Source of the DNA: Nitrospinota bacterium
GTDB lineage: Bacteria; Nitrospinota_A; UBA7883; JACRLM01
Reading direction: 5' to 3'
DNA length: 17,582 nucleotides
NCBI GenBank assembly: GCA_015231995.1
Contig: JADGAO010000045.1
Coordinates: forward strand, 1-17,582
Shown: piece after piece, positions 7,817-15,973 of the stretch
Position numbering within the stretch: the stretch's first letter is position 1
How the letters are laid out: every line of letters begins with the position of its first letter
Made by a program: the position numbers and the translations under genes
Notes under the pieces: generated by a model
What the model was told of the DNA's origin: nothing
Databases searched by the model: none
The model's input: only the letters and a program-made list of their open reading frames with translations

Positions 7817-7825
7817 ATTCTACCA
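7817..7825 (-). promoter_or_regulatory. candidate extended -10 promoter for the hypothetical-pcm-GH57 genes
   Basis: In the 85-bp gap after the metallo-hydrolase gene, the minus strand reads TGG then TAGAAT (7817-7822), an extended -10 form (TGn plus a 5/6 match to TATAAT). No good -35 is present, as is usual for this type. Transcription would start near 7810, about 30 bases before the ATG at 7779 and upstream of its AGGAGG. Confidence 0.4.
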
Positions 7826-7864
7826 CACATGAAACGGTTGCGTGACAGGCTCCGCTTCTTCTTC

Positions 7865-8881
7865 CTACTCTCCCCCGCGCCAAACTTCGCCGATGTAGCG
7901 TATCTTCACCGTCCCATCGAACTCCGCCCCGGCTTCTGCGCGGAGCCACAACATCGGGTCGTCTATCGTCTCCTGGCTTATGATGAATGTCCCCCAGTGG
8001 ATCGGCAGAAGCGTTTTCGCGCCGGTCTGTTTGAACATTTTCCACACATCTGCGCTTGTCGAGTGGGCCTGCCGGAACCATTTCGGCTCGTATGCGCCAA
8101 GGTTGAACACAGCCGCGTCCACCGGCCTCTGTTTTGTCACGGCTCCGAATACGTCGGTGTACGCTGTGTCGCTGGCGAACAGCAGGCTCTTGCCGCCGTT
8201 CGAAAAAACGTAGCTGTTGTAACCCCGCGTTTTTTTCTCCCACGGCGTACGCTCTCCCCAATGGCGCGCTCCGAATGCGTAAATCTTAACTCCCTCGATT
8301 TCCCTCTCCTCTCCCCACCTTATTTCCTCGATTTTCGAAAATCCAAGGCCAGCCGTCAAATCCTCCAGCCCGTTGGGAACGAGAAGCGTGGCGTCTTTCG
8401 GGAGCTTTCTCAATGCGGGCAAATCCATATGATCCATATGCGCGTGTGTGATGGCGATGATGTCGAGCTTGGGCAATTGCTCCATGGACAACGCCGGTTC
8501 GACAATCCTGCGCTGGCCGATAACCCCTATCCACGGAGTCTCCACGCCGACCCGTTCGGAAAAGGCGGGATCGGTGAGTATCCATTTCCCGCGGATGTTT
8601 ATGAGCAGGGTGGCGTGCCCTATCCATGCGGCGGAAATACGATCGCCCGTCATCGTTTTTATATCCGGCGTGAGCCTTGCCGGGGATATGGGATGGGCGA
8701 TCTCATGCGCCACGCCACGAAATGGGATGATACGGCGGAACCAGCCCGTGGCGGCAAGCGTCACGGCGAGGAGGATGACGACAACCAGAGTGAAAACTAC
8801 GAGAGCCATAATTCTCTTTACAATCCGTCGTAACGCCGCTCGCCCTTTCAGGGACGGCGGGCTGATAAAATCCCCAGTCAT
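7865..8881 (-). CDS. membrane-anchored metallo-beta-lactamase-fold hydrolase, NAPE-PLD-like
   Basis: The protein has 338 residues from ATG 8881, which follows GGTGAG by 7 bases and lies 16 bp after the rnr stop. The frame extends further upstream, but only inside rnr. One transmembrane segment (about 25-47, ALVVFTLVVVILLAVTLAAT) follows a basic N-terminus, so the catalytic part probably faces the periplasm. The metal ligands of the fold are present: HAHMDH (146-151), His207 in GARHWGER, Asp238 in ASDTAY, and His295 in PIHWGTF. The RHWxxRTPW, NLGAYEPKWF and HWGTF stretches match the NAPE-hydrolysing phospholipase D-like branch rather than UlaG or glyoxalase II. The bacterial substrate is unknown; a phospholipid or N-acyl lipid phosphodiester is an inference from the family. 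Confidence 0.85.
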   Translation of the reverse strand: MTGDFISPPSLKGRAALRRIVKRIMALVVFTLVVVILLAVTLAATGWFRRIIPFRGVAHEIAHPISPARLTPDIKTMTGDRISAAWIGHATLLINIRGKWILTDPAFSERVGVETPWIGVIGQRRIVEPALSMEQLPKLDIIAITHAHMDHMDLPALRKLPKDATLLVPNGLEDLTAGLGFSKIEEIRWGEEREIEGVKIYAFGARHWGERTPWEKKTRGYNSYVFSNGGKSLLFASDTAYTDVFGAVTKQRPVDAAVFNLGAYEPKWFRQAHSTSADVWKMFKQTGAKTLLPIHWGTFIISQETIDDPMLWLRAEAGAEFDGTVKIRYIGEVWRGGE

Positions 8882-8897
8882 GCGATCGCTCACCGCG

Positions 8898-11156
8898 TCA
8901 ACGCTTCTTCCTTTTGAGTTTCCCGCGCGCCGGAGCGGAAGCTCTGCGCGAGTCGCGTTTTTTCTCGTTTCGGGCCCCGCCGCTCCTTCCGCCCGGAGGG
9001 CGTCCGCCGGGAGCATGGCCTCGGCCACCTGTTGAACGGCCTCGAGCGCCGCCATCCACAAGGGAAAGGTCAACACGCCTTCTCTCGATGGAGACGCTCT
9101 CCACCTTCACCTTCACCATATCGCCGAGACGGAACCTTTTGCGCGTCCTGTCGCCGTTTAGCGCATGGCCGCGCTCGTCGAAAATATAATAATCGTCCGT
9201 CAGGGTGGCGACCCGCACAAGGCCTTCCACCGGCGGGTCTATGAACTCCACGAAGAATCCGAACGACGTTACGCCGGAGATCATCCCGTCGTACACCTCG
9301 CCTATCTTGTCGGCCATGTACTGGGTCTGGCGCAGTTTGACCGCTTCGCGCTCCGCCTCTTCCGCAGTCCGTTCGGTCTTCGACGTGCTGGCGGCTATCT
9401 CCGGCAAAATCGGTTTCCAGTGGCTCTCGCGCCGTTTGTCGTTGACAAGGTCTTTGAGCAATCTATGTACGATGAGGTCGGGATACCGCCGTATTGGGCT
9501 GGTGAAATGGGTGTAGTGGACGAACGCAAGGCCGAAATGGCCGATGTTCTCATCCGAATAACGCGCCTGTTTCATGGAGCGAAGAAGTATCCTCGTTATC
9601 AGCTTCTCCTCCGGCTTGCCCCGCACCTCTTCGATAATCGCGCCCATGCGAGCCGACGAAAGGCTCTCCCCGGCTTTGACGTGTATGCCGAAGGCTTTTG
9701 CGAACTCGCCGAACGCCTTAACCTTCTCCGGGTCTGGGTTGTCGTGAACGCGGTATATCGCTGGATACTTGCGTTTGAGGAAAGTCCCCGCCACGGCTTT
9801 GTTCGCGGAAAGCATGAACTCCTCTATCAGCCTGTGCGCCACGTTGCGTTCGGCCAGAACTATGTTCTCCGGCCTGCCTGTTATATCCAGCATTATCTGC
9901 GGTTCTGGAAGGTCGAAATCTATCGCGCCGTTTTCCAGCCTGCGCCTTCGCAATATCTCCGCAAGCTCCTCCATCAGCCGGAAGTTGGCGAGAAGCCCGC
10001 TGTAACGCGACAGAAGAGCTTTATCGTCCCCCTTCAAAATTCCAGCCACTGCGGTGTATGTCATCCGCTCCACGGAACGGATGACGGATTCGTGTATCTG
10101 CGCGTCGAGCATGTCGCCGTTTTTGCTGAACGTCATGATGCAAGATAGCGTCAGCCTGTCCACTTTGGGGTTGAGCGAGCAGAGGTCGTTGGACAGCTCG
10201 AACGGAAGCATCGGTATGACCGAACCGGGGAAATAGACCGATGTGCCGCGCCGGAACGCCTCTTTGTCGAGCGCGGAATCTTCCCGGACGTAATGCGACA
10301 CGTCCGCGATATGCACGCCGAGCCTGTATCCGCCGCCTTCGATCCGCTCCACGTCCACCGCGTCGTCGAAGTCTTTGGCGGTTTCCCCGTCTATCGTCAC
10401 GATAGGTTTATCCCGAAGGTCGAGCCTGCCCGCATAATCCTTCGGCGAGGGGGCGCGGTGGGATTTGGCTTCATGGACGACCGCATGTGGGAAGTCCGTG
10501 CGGAGCTTTAGTTTTGCGGCGATTACCGCCACCTCCACAGCCGGGTCGTCGGCGTCGCCGATGACCTTTACTATCTTTCCAACCGGTTGTCGTGTGGCGG
10601 AAGGATATTCGGTTATCTCCACCATCACGGCCTGTCCGCTCGCCGCGTCGCCATGCTGGCCCGGCTCAATGAGGATATCGTGAGTGATGCGGCTGTCGAA
10701 CGGGACGACGTATCCGGCCGAACGCGACCGCTCGAAAACGCCGGGAATTGTGTGGTGGGCGCGTTCGAGTATCTGTATCACCCTGCCTTCGCGTTTGCCA
10801 TCGGATCGGCGGCCTTCGACCCTTGCGACGACACGGTCGCCGCTCATGGCTTCGCCGAACGCGCGTGGGCTTAAAAACACGTCGGCTTCATCGACGTCGT
10901 CCGGGATGACCCATCCGAATCCGTCCGGGTGGCCCTGTACCGCGCCGGTGACGAGGTTCATCTTGTTGGGCAGGCCGTATGTGGCGCCCTTGAGCCGGAC
11001 GATGGAGCCGTCCTGCGTCAGGTCGCGGATGCGCTTTCGCAACCCGCTCCTGGCAGGCTCGGGCGCGCCGAGCTTTTGCAGGATAGCCCTCATGGGCATG
11101 GGATTGGTCAGGAGCTTCCTTAACTTCTCCAGTAATTCTTTGTCATGATTCGTCAT
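8898..11156 (-). CDS. rnr: ribonuclease R
   Basis: This 752-residue processive 3'-5' exoribonuclease degrades structured RNA. Domains in order: a winged-helix N-terminus (about 1-65); OB/cold-shock-like domains (about 66-230); the RNB catalytic domain, with the acidic metal-binding cluster TAKDFDDAVD (259-268) and later HYTHFTSPIRRYPDL (about 547-561); an S1 RNA-binding domain (about 620-700, GMISGVTSFGFFVEF); and a basic Gly/Arg/Lys-rich tail (703-752). The N-terminal helix-turn-helix and the tail favour RNase R over RNase II. The start was set at ATG 11156 because AAGGGTGAAG gives an ideal spacing; the GTG two codons earlier sits directly on that site. It begins 18 bp after marC, which indicates an operon. 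Confidence 0.96.
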   Translation of the reverse strand: MTNHDKELLEKLRKLLTNPMPMRAILQKLGAPEPARSGLRKRIRDLTQDGSIVRLKGATYGLPNKMNLVTGAVQGHPDGFGWVIPDDVDEADVFLSPRAFGEAMSGDRVVARVEGRRSDGKREGRVIQILERAHHTIPGVFERSRSAGYVVPFDSRITHDILIEPGQHGDAASGQAVMVEITEYPSATRQPVGKIVKVIGDADDPAVEVAVIAAKLKLRTDFPHAVVHEAKSHRAPSPKDYAGRLDLRDKPIVTIDGETAKDFDDAVDVERIEGGGYRLGVHIADVSHYVREDSALDKEAFRRGTSVYFPGSVIPMLPFELSNDLCSLNPKVDRLTLSCIMTFSKNGDMLDAQIHESVIRSVERMTYTAVAGILKGDDKALLSRYSGLLANFRLMEELAEILRRRRLENGAIDFDLPEPQIMLDITGRPENIVLAERNVAHRLIEEFMLSANKAVAGTFLKRKYPAIYRVHDNPDPEKVKAFGEFAKAFGIHVKAGESLSSARMGAIIEEVRGKPEEKLITRILLRSMKQARYSDENIGHFGLAFVHYTHFTSPIRRYPDLIVHRLLKDLVNDKRRESHWKPILPEIAASTSKTERTAEEAEREAVKLRQTQYMADKIGEVYDGMISGVTSFGFFVEFIDPPVEGLVRVATLTDDYYIFDERGHALNGDRTRKRFRLGDMVKVKVESVSIERRRVDLSLVDGGARGRSTGGRGHAPGGRPPGGRSGGARNEKKRDSRRASAPARGKLKRKKR

Positions 11157-11174
11157 CTTCACCCTTTTAAAAAT

Positions 11175-11801
11175 TCACCAAAAATAACCTTTTACCCCGG
11201 ACAGCACAAACTCCACGCCCATCGCGCTGAGGATCAACCCCATCGCCCTTGTCAACACGCGCAGACCGGTGGTTCCCAGCCAGTTGGCCATAACCTCGCT
11301 CTTCTGAAGTATGACATGGGTGAGCGCCATCGAAAGAGCCAAGGCCGCGAACAGCGCAACCCAGTCGCCCACGCCGTTAGCGCGGTTTGCGAAGACCATG
11401 ACGGTTGTAATAGCCGCAGGCCCGGCGAGTACTGGAATGGCCATCGGGATTATGGAGATGTCCTCTTTTTTCTCCCCTTCCTCCCTCTCCAGCCTGGAGC
11501 TACGGTATATCAGCGCATTGCCCTCCAGCATCCTGAACGAGACCATCACCAGTATAAGCCCGCCTGAAATCATTATGGCCTGAATGGATATTCCGAAAAA
11601 TTTCAGTATCGCGCTTCCCATAAACGCGACGACGACAAGGGCCACTACGGTCACTCGCACCGACCGGGCGGCCTGCCCCGCCCTCTTCTCCGCAATGTCG
11701 TCGGATGTGAGCGCAAGGAACGTCACCGCCGCCCCAAACGGGTCTATAACGGAGAACAGCGTGACGAAACAGTTAAGAAAAAACGTGAAATGCTCCGTCA
11801 T
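11175..11801 (-). CDS. MarC family integral membrane protein
   Basis: The protein has 208 residues, the usual MarC/UPF0056 length, with about six membrane segments. It opens with NCFVTLFSVIDPFGAAVTFLAL, the family's N-terminal 'IDPxG' signature. The mid-protein IPMAIPVLAGPAAITTVMVFA is equally typical. The conserved loop between them is charged (LEREEGEKKED). MarC proteins were named for an E. coli locus once linked to multiple antibiotic resistance, but their function is not settled, so no drug role should be assumed. The start is ATG 11801 after GCAGGAAT. It heads the leftward run into rnr and diverges from pdxJ. Confidence 0.9.
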   Translation of the reverse strand: MTEHFTFFLNCFVTLFSVIDPFGAAVTFLALTSDDIAEKRAGQAARSVRVTVVALVVVAFMGSAILKFFGISIQAIMISGGLILVMVSFRMLEGNALIYRSSRLEREEGEKKEDISIIPMAIPVLAGPAAITTVMVFANRANGVGDWVALFAALALSMALTHVILQKSEVMANWLGTTGLRVLTRAMGLILSAMGVEFVLSGVKGYFW

Positions 11802-11813
11802 ATTCCTGCTTAC

Positions 11814-11841
11814 CTGAAAGTTAGCTTCTTCATGTTATCAT
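11814..11841 (+). promoter_or_regulatory. candidate sigma-70 promoter of pdxJ
   Basis: CTGAAA (11814-11819, 4/6 match to -35), a 16-bp spacer and TATCAT (11836-11841, 5/6 match to -10) would start transcription near 11848, 30 bases before the pdxJ ATG. The -10 overlaps the marC -10 by two bases, so the two polymerases could not bind together. Confidence 0.35.
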
Positions 11842-11859
11842 TCCCGCTTGCCGTTTCAA
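11832..11859 (-). promoter_or_regulatory. candidate sigma-70 promoter of marC-rnr
   Basis: On the minus strand a TTGAAA -35 (11854-11859, 5/6 match), a 16-bp spacer and a TAACAT -10 (11832-11837, 4/6 match) would start transcription near 11825. That leaves a short leader carrying the AGGA site before the marC ATG. It overlaps the candidate pdxJ promoter on the other strand. Confidence 0.4.
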
Positions 11860-11877
11860 CAATGGAGAGTCTTTTCG

Positions 11878-12603
11878 ATGGCGGATATTTGCGTGAACGT
11901 GGACCATGTCGCCACAGTGCGCCAGGCCCGCAGAACTATCATGCCCGACCCGTTGGAGGCCGCCCTGCTGGCCGAGAAAGCCGGAGCGGTCGGGATAACC
12001 ATCCACCTGCGCGAAGACAGGCGCCACATACAGGACGCCGACGTTTACCGCATCAAACGCGGCATTGCCACCAAACTCAACCTGGAGATGGCCGCCTCGC
12101 CGGAGATAATCGGAGTCGCGCTTGCGGTCAAACCGTTTCAGGTGACGCTCGTCCCCGAACGCAGGCGGGAGCTTACGACAGAGGGCGGGCTGGACGTGAA
12201 ACGGGCCAGAGCGAAGCTAGCTGGCGTGATAGAAAAATTCCACGCTAAAAAAATTCTAGTCTCGCTCTTCATAGACCCGGAGGAGGACCAGTCGCGCGCA
12301 TCTATGGATGTTGGAGCCGACGCGGTGGAGTTCAACACCGGCGCCTATTCCGAGGCGAAAACGAAACGCGCCATCCAATCGGAAATAAGACGGCTGGTTA
12401 AAGCTTGCGCCTTGACGGAGAAGATGCGGCTGGTCACCCACGCCGGGCATGGCCTTACCGTCACCAACGTCGGCCCCGTCGCTGTGATACCCAACGTGGA
12501 AGAGCTGAACATCGGCCACAGCATAGTGTCTCGCTCGATCATGATCGGGATGGAGCAAGCTGTCAGAGAGATGATCGAAGCGGCAAGGAAAGCGAGAGGC
12601 TGA
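11878..12603 (+). CDS. pdxJ: pyridoxine 5'-phosphate synthase
   Basis: The protein has 241 residues and is full length. PdxJ condenses 1-deoxy-D-xylulose 5-phosphate with 3-amino-1-hydroxyacetone 1-phosphate in the DXP-dependent vitamin B6 pathway. Family stretches run the whole length: NVDHVATVRQARR at the start, TIHLREDRRHIQD, KLNLEMA, THAGHGLTVTNV and NIGHSIVSRSI. The catalytic residues correspond to E. coli His45, Glu72 and His193 as His43, Glu70 and His191. The usual ELHTG near residue 150 reads EFNTG here. The start at ATG 11878 has GGAGAG eight bases upstream; an in-frame ATG at 11848 would add ten unrelated residues. thpR follows after 72 bp on the same strand. Confidence 0.96.
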   Translation: MADICVNVDHVATVRQARRTIMPDPLEAALLAEKAGAVGITIHLREDRRHIQDADVYRIKRGIATKLNLEMAASPEIIGVALAVKPFQVTLVPERRRELTTEGGLDVKRARAKLAGVIEKFHAKKILVSLFIDPEEDQSRASMDVGADAVEFNTGAYSEAKTKRAIQSEIRRLVKACALTEKMRLVTHAGHGLTVTNVGPVAVIPNVEELNIGHSIVSRSIMIGMEQAVREMIEAARKARG

Positions 12604-12675
12604 TTTTACGTTTTCAAATAACAGATCGAAACGGCCATATCCCGTGACGCCGTTATTTAGTGGTATCATTGGAAA

Positions 12676-13311
12676 ATGGTCGCCGATTTAAAAATGATAC
12701 CTGAGACGTCTTTGGAACAAGACGAACTTCCCGAAAGGTCGCGCAGGCTGTTTTTCGCGATTGACCCTCCGGCGGAGCTGACGCGGAAGATGGAAAACCT
12801 CGTGAGCAAGTTCGACACTCCGCCAAACTTCGTCCGGTGGGTGCGGGCGGGGAATATGCATATCACCCTCAAGTTTCTCGGCGAGGTGGACGAAACGGCC
12901 ATTCCGTCAATCGTTGACGCCGCTCGCCGGGCTGTGACCCCATTTTCAGCGATGAAACTGGTCATCGAAGGATTGGGAGTCTTCCCGAACCACGAACAGC
13001 CTCAGGTTGTCTGGTTTGGAATAAAAGGCGACACCGAGCCTCTGCGCCAGATGGAACGGGCGCTTTCGTCAAGCCTGACCGCGCTTGGATTCCCGCCGGA
13101 AGACAGGCCGTTCGTCGGCCACCTTACGATAGGCAGGGTCAAAAACGCCACCGCAAGGGGGAAAATAGCCAGGCTGGTGAGACAGTACCACCGGTTTTAT
13201 ATCGGCGACATGGTGGCGGGCGAGGTCGCCCTTTACGAAAGCAGACTCACGATGGATGGCGCCGTTTACATGAAGCTGGAGTCGTTTCCGCTGACGGGGG
13301 AAACAATTTAG
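12676..13311 (+). CDS. thpR: RNA 2',3'-cyclic phosphodiesterase (2H family, LigT-like)
   Basis: The protein has 211 residues, a little longer than usual because about 24 residues precede the typical opening RLFFAIDPP. The two catalytic histidine motifs of the 2H phosphoesterase fold are present: MHITLKFLGE (His62, Thr64) and GHLTIGRVK (His149, Thr151). The enzyme opens 2',3'-cyclic phosphate ends on RNA to 2'-phosphates; its cellular role in bacteria is poorly defined. The ATG at 12676 has GGAAA only just upstream, and ATG 12694 is an alternative, so the true N-terminus may be shorter. Probably read through from pdxJ. Its TAG (13309-13311) overlaps the stop of the convergent thioredoxin-like gene. 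Confidence 0.92.
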   Translation: MVADLKMIPETSLEQDELPERSRRLFFAIDPPAELTRKMENLVSKFDTPPNFVRWVRAGNMHITLKFLGEVDETAIPSIVDAARRAVTPFSAMKLVIEGLGVFPNHEQPQVVWFGIKGDTEPLRQMERALSSSLTALGFPPEDRPFVGHLTIGRVKNATARGKIARLVRQYHRFYIGDMVAGEVALYESRLTMDGAVYMKLESFPLTGETI

Positions 13312-14000
13312 CGGGCCTGCGCCGTGGCCCCGATAAGCTTGACGAGATGGTTCTTGGACAGGCCGCCTACTTCCCTGCCCACCTCTTTACCGGACTGGAA
13401 CAGGATAAACGTGGGAACCCCTTTGATGCCAAAACTCCTCGAAGTTTTCGGGGAAACGTCCACGTCCAGTTTAAGCATTGCGGTTTTTCCGCCATGTTCG
13501 CCGGCGACATCGTTGAAGACGGAGTCCGTCCGGCGGCACACCTTGCACCACGCCGCCCAGAAATAGACCAAGGCCGGTTTGTCGCCGTTTATTTTGGCCG
13601 CAAAATCGAAGTCGGTGACGCTCATGACCGAACCGCCCACAGGCTGGCTTTTCGCCGCAGACACGTTCGGCTCTTCCGGCGCGGCCTGCGCGGTGGATGC
13701 TGGTTGAGCGGATTCTACCGGAGCTGACGACTGTGGCTTGGGAGCCGGGAACGCGCCAGTCTTCAACTTTCCACGATGCTTCGCCGGGACGCCGGCCAGC
13801 GAATCGGAGAAATGCGTTTCGCCGTTCTCGTCTGTCCACTGGTAGAAATCGCCGCACATGCCGGGGCTGGCGTATAGCATGACAAAAACAAAGGCCAAAG
13901 AACCGGCGGCGGATGAACGGCGTATGGAAAAAACTTTCCCCGCAATCGCTACTGCGAGTGTTAAGCAGGACGGGATGACATGAGCCATGCGACACACCAT
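13308..14000 (-). CDS. exported DUF4124-thioredoxin fusion protein
   Basis: The protein has 230 residues. The N-terminus has two hydrophobic stretches (about 9-22 and 31-44) around RR, read here as a long signal sequence ending near SPGMCG (45-50). Then comes a DUF4124-like segment (GDFYQWTDENGETHFSD, 50-66), a Pro/Ala/Ser-rich linker (about 83-120), and a thioredoxin domain with the active site WCKVC (Cys152, Cys155) and the cis-proline loop GVPTF (Pro196). It is probably a periplasmic thiol-disulfide protein; whether it reduces or oxidises, and its partner, cannot be told. ATG 13988 (Met5), with GGTG upstream, is an equally good start. It has its own promoter and its TAA overlaps the thpR stop. 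Confidence 0.85.
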   Translation of the reverse strand: MVCRMAHVIPSCLTLAVAIAGKVFSIRRSSAAGSLAFVFVMLYASPGMCGDFYQWTDENGETHFSDSLAGVPAKHRGKLKTGAFPAPKPQSSAPVESAQPASTAQAAPEEPNVSAAKSQPVGGSVMSVTDFDFAAKINGDKPALVYFWAAWCKVCRRTDSVFNDVAGEHGGKTAMLKLDVDVSPKTSRSFGIKGVPTFILFQSGKEVGREVGGLSKNHLVKLIGATAQAR

Positions 14001-14018
14001 GGTTTTAGTGATGACGAG

Positions 14019-14048
14019 ATTATAACACTCATTTGAAAAAAGTTTTAA
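14019..14048 (-). promoter_or_regulatory. candidate sigma-70 promoter of the thioredoxin-like gene
   Basis: The minus strand has a perfect TATAAT (14019-14024) and, 18 bp upstream, TTAAAA (14043-14048, 4/6 match to TTGACA). Transcription would begin near 14012, 12 bases before ATG 14000 or 24 before ATG 13988; the second leaves room for a ribosome site. It lies in the 65-bp gap after cstA. Confidence 0.5.
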
Positions 14049-14065
14049 TCAGCCTGCCTTGCGAG

Positions 14066-15877
14066 TCACTCCTCTATGGGAACCAGCGTCAACTCGCCGT
14101 ATTTGTCCTTCATCGGCTCCTTTATCTTCAAAAGCTCGCGCCACCGGAAAATCGAGGAGGTTATCACTATCGCCGCCAGCGCCATGATTAGCGCCGAAAG
14201 CGACGCGAGCAGATAAAGTTGTTTTGGTATGAAGTTGTTGACGATGTTCAGGTATCCCGCCCATAACGTTATCACAGTCATCACGATTCCCGGCCCTGCG
14301 GTTATAAAGGCGTATTTCGCTTTGCCCATCCTGATTATCATCGTTGTGCCGACGCAAAGCGCGATGGACGCCAGAAGCTGGTTGCTCATCCCGAAGATCG
14401 GCCATATCGTGGTTATATCCCCCGTAAACACCAGGTATCCCCACGACACGGTAAAGATGAGGCTTGTTATCACGATGCCGGGCGCCCATCTTTGAACCTT
14501 GAATTGCGGAATCGCGCGCCCGATCATCTCCTGCAAAAGAAACCTGCCGATCCGTGTGCCGGTATCCACGGCGGTTAGAATGAACACCGCCTCGAACATT
14601 ATGGCGAAGTGGTACCAGTAGGCCATAAGCTTGTCCATGTAGGGTATGGAAGAAAATATGTACGCCATGCCGACAGCCAGCGACACCGCTCCGCCGGGCC
14701 GCCCCTGCAGGGTTTCCCCCACCTCTTTGGAAAGCGCGGGCAGGTTGACCGGCTCCATCCCAAGCTTTGCGAAAGCCGTTGGCGAAGCGTTGATGGCGAA
14801 GTAGTCTGCCGGAAGCAGAACGCATGCGGCTGTGAGAGCCATGATAGCCACCACGCCTTCCGTAAGCATCGCGCCAAACCCCACAAAAAGGATGTCGCGC
14901 TCGCTACTTATCATTTTTGGCGACGTGCCGGAAGCAACCACGCAATGAAAACCCGACAACGCCCCGCACGCGATTGTGATGAATATGAATGGGAACACAG
15001 GCCCTGGAATTATCGGCCCGCCGCCGTGGATGAACTCGGTGATGGCTGGCATCTGTAAAACGGGCTGGATGATTAAAATCCCCCCGACAAGCATTACGAT
15101 AGTCCCTATTTTGAGATAGGAGGAGAGGTAATCCCTCGGACACAGAAGCAACCATACCGGCAAGACGGACGCCGCAAAACCGTAAGCCGGGATTATCAGG
15201 GAAAGCTCTTTTTTGGAGAAGGTGAAGAATTTGGCTAGAGTGGGCGAAGCGGCCACCTCCGGGCCTGCGAGTATCGCCAGGAATAGAAGCGCCACGCCGA
15301 TTGCGCTACCTCCGGCCACGTCGCCGGGCCGGATTTTATGCATCCATACACCCATAATCAGGGCGATAGGCATTGTGGAAAACACTGTGAACGATCCCCA
15401 CACGCTCTCGAAAAGCGCGTTGACCACGGCTATCGAAAGCCCGGCCATGGCCAGAATGACGATAAAAAGCACGGCGACCGAAGCCACTGCCCCCGTAGTT
15501 TTACCGATCTCGACTTCGGCGATACGGGAGAGGCTATGCCCATGATGCCGGACGGAGGCGAAGAGTATGACAGTATCGTGCACCGCGCCGGCGACCACGG
15601 CGCCTATGATTATCCAGAGCGCGCCCGGCAAATAGCCGAACTGGGCCGCCAACACCGGGCCTAACAAAGGCCCTGCGGCTGATATCGCGGCGAAATGATG
15701 GCCGAAGAGGACGTAGCGGTTAGTCCTGTGATAATCGTGCCCATCGTCTAAAGTCATGGCGGGCGTAGGGCGATCCTCGTTCACCCCAAGAACTTTGTAG
15801 GCGAGGAAAAGCCCGTAAAACCTGTACGCGATGGCGAAGACACACAGGGATATGACGACCAGTACGATGGCGTTCAT
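14066..15877 (-). CDS. cstA: CstA family carbon starvation protein / peptide transporter
   Basis: This 603-residue polytopic membrane protein has about 15-17 hydrophobic segments. It opens MNAIVLVVISLCVFAIAYRFYG and contains the CstA signature around residues 50-80 (DYHRTNRYVLFGHHFAAISAAGP), then GPVLAAQFGYLPGALWIIIGAVVAGAVHD and, mid-protein, GALSGFHCVVASGTSPK. CstA proteins import peptides or pyruvate, often when carbon is short. It is shorter than E. coli CstA (about 700) but within the family range. The start was moved from an upstream in-frame codon (15916) to ATG 15877, which fits the family N-terminus; no strong ribosome site is seen. It is divergent from thiC. No BtsSR- or LytS-type regulator is next to it. 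Confidence 0.94.
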   Translation of the reverse strand: MNAIVLVVISLCVFAIAYRFYGLFLAYKVLGVNEDRPTPAMTLDDGHDYHRTNRYVLFGHHFAAISAAGPLLGPVLAAQFGYLPGALWIIIGAVVAGAVHDTVILFASVRHHGHSLSRIAEVEIGKTTGAVASVAVLFIVILAMAGLSIAVVNALFESVWGSFTVFSTMPIALIMGVWMHKIRPGDVAGGSAIGVALLFLAILAGPEVAASPTLAKFFTFSKKELSLIIPAYGFAASVLPVWLLLCPRDYLSSYLKIGTIVMLVGGILIIQPVLQMPAITEFIHGGGPIIPGPVFPFIFITIACGALSGFHCVVASGTSPKMISSERDILFVGFGAMLTEGVVAIMALTAACVLLPADYFAINASPTAFAKLGMEPVNLPALSKEVGETLQGRPGGAVSLAVGMAYIFSSIPYMDKLMAYWYHFAIMFEAVFILTAVDTGTRIGRFLLQEMIGRAIPQFKVQRWAPGIVITSLIFTVSWGYLVFTGDITTIWPIFGMSNQLLASIALCVGTTMIIRMGKAKYAFITAGPGIVMTVITLWAGYLNIVNNFIPKQLYLLASLSALIMALAAIVITSSIFRWRELLKIKEPMKDKYGELTLVPIEE

Positions 15878-15973
15878 TTTAAACCGGTTAAATATTGAAG
15901 AAAGCCAGGGAGCCATACTGCGACGCCTTGAGCTTGATTACCATTTTCACACAATGACCCATGGCGAGCAAGT

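Noticed and set aside
7469..8833. 454-codon plus-strand open frame across the small hypothetical gene and the metallo-hydrolase gene
   Set aside because: It lies opposite two genes with strong evidence (metal-site motifs, AGGAGG start) and its translation shows no recognisable domain. Length alone is not support in this GC range.
8882..9076. Upstream extension of the metallo-hydrolase into rnr
   Set aside because: The extra 65 codons lie wholly in or next to the rnr tail; ATG 8881 has a suitable ribosome site after the rnr stop.
9165..10148. 327-codon plus-strand open frame opposite rnr
   Set aside because: It is the shadow of the conserved RNB domain; no motif and no ribosome site.
12616..12658. 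Inverted repeats AAATAAC/GTTATTT and AACGGC/GCCGTT between pdxJ and thpR, considered as a terminator
   Set aside because: The two pairings compete or leave a loop of 13 or more bases, there is no T-run, and thpR follows closely on the same strand.
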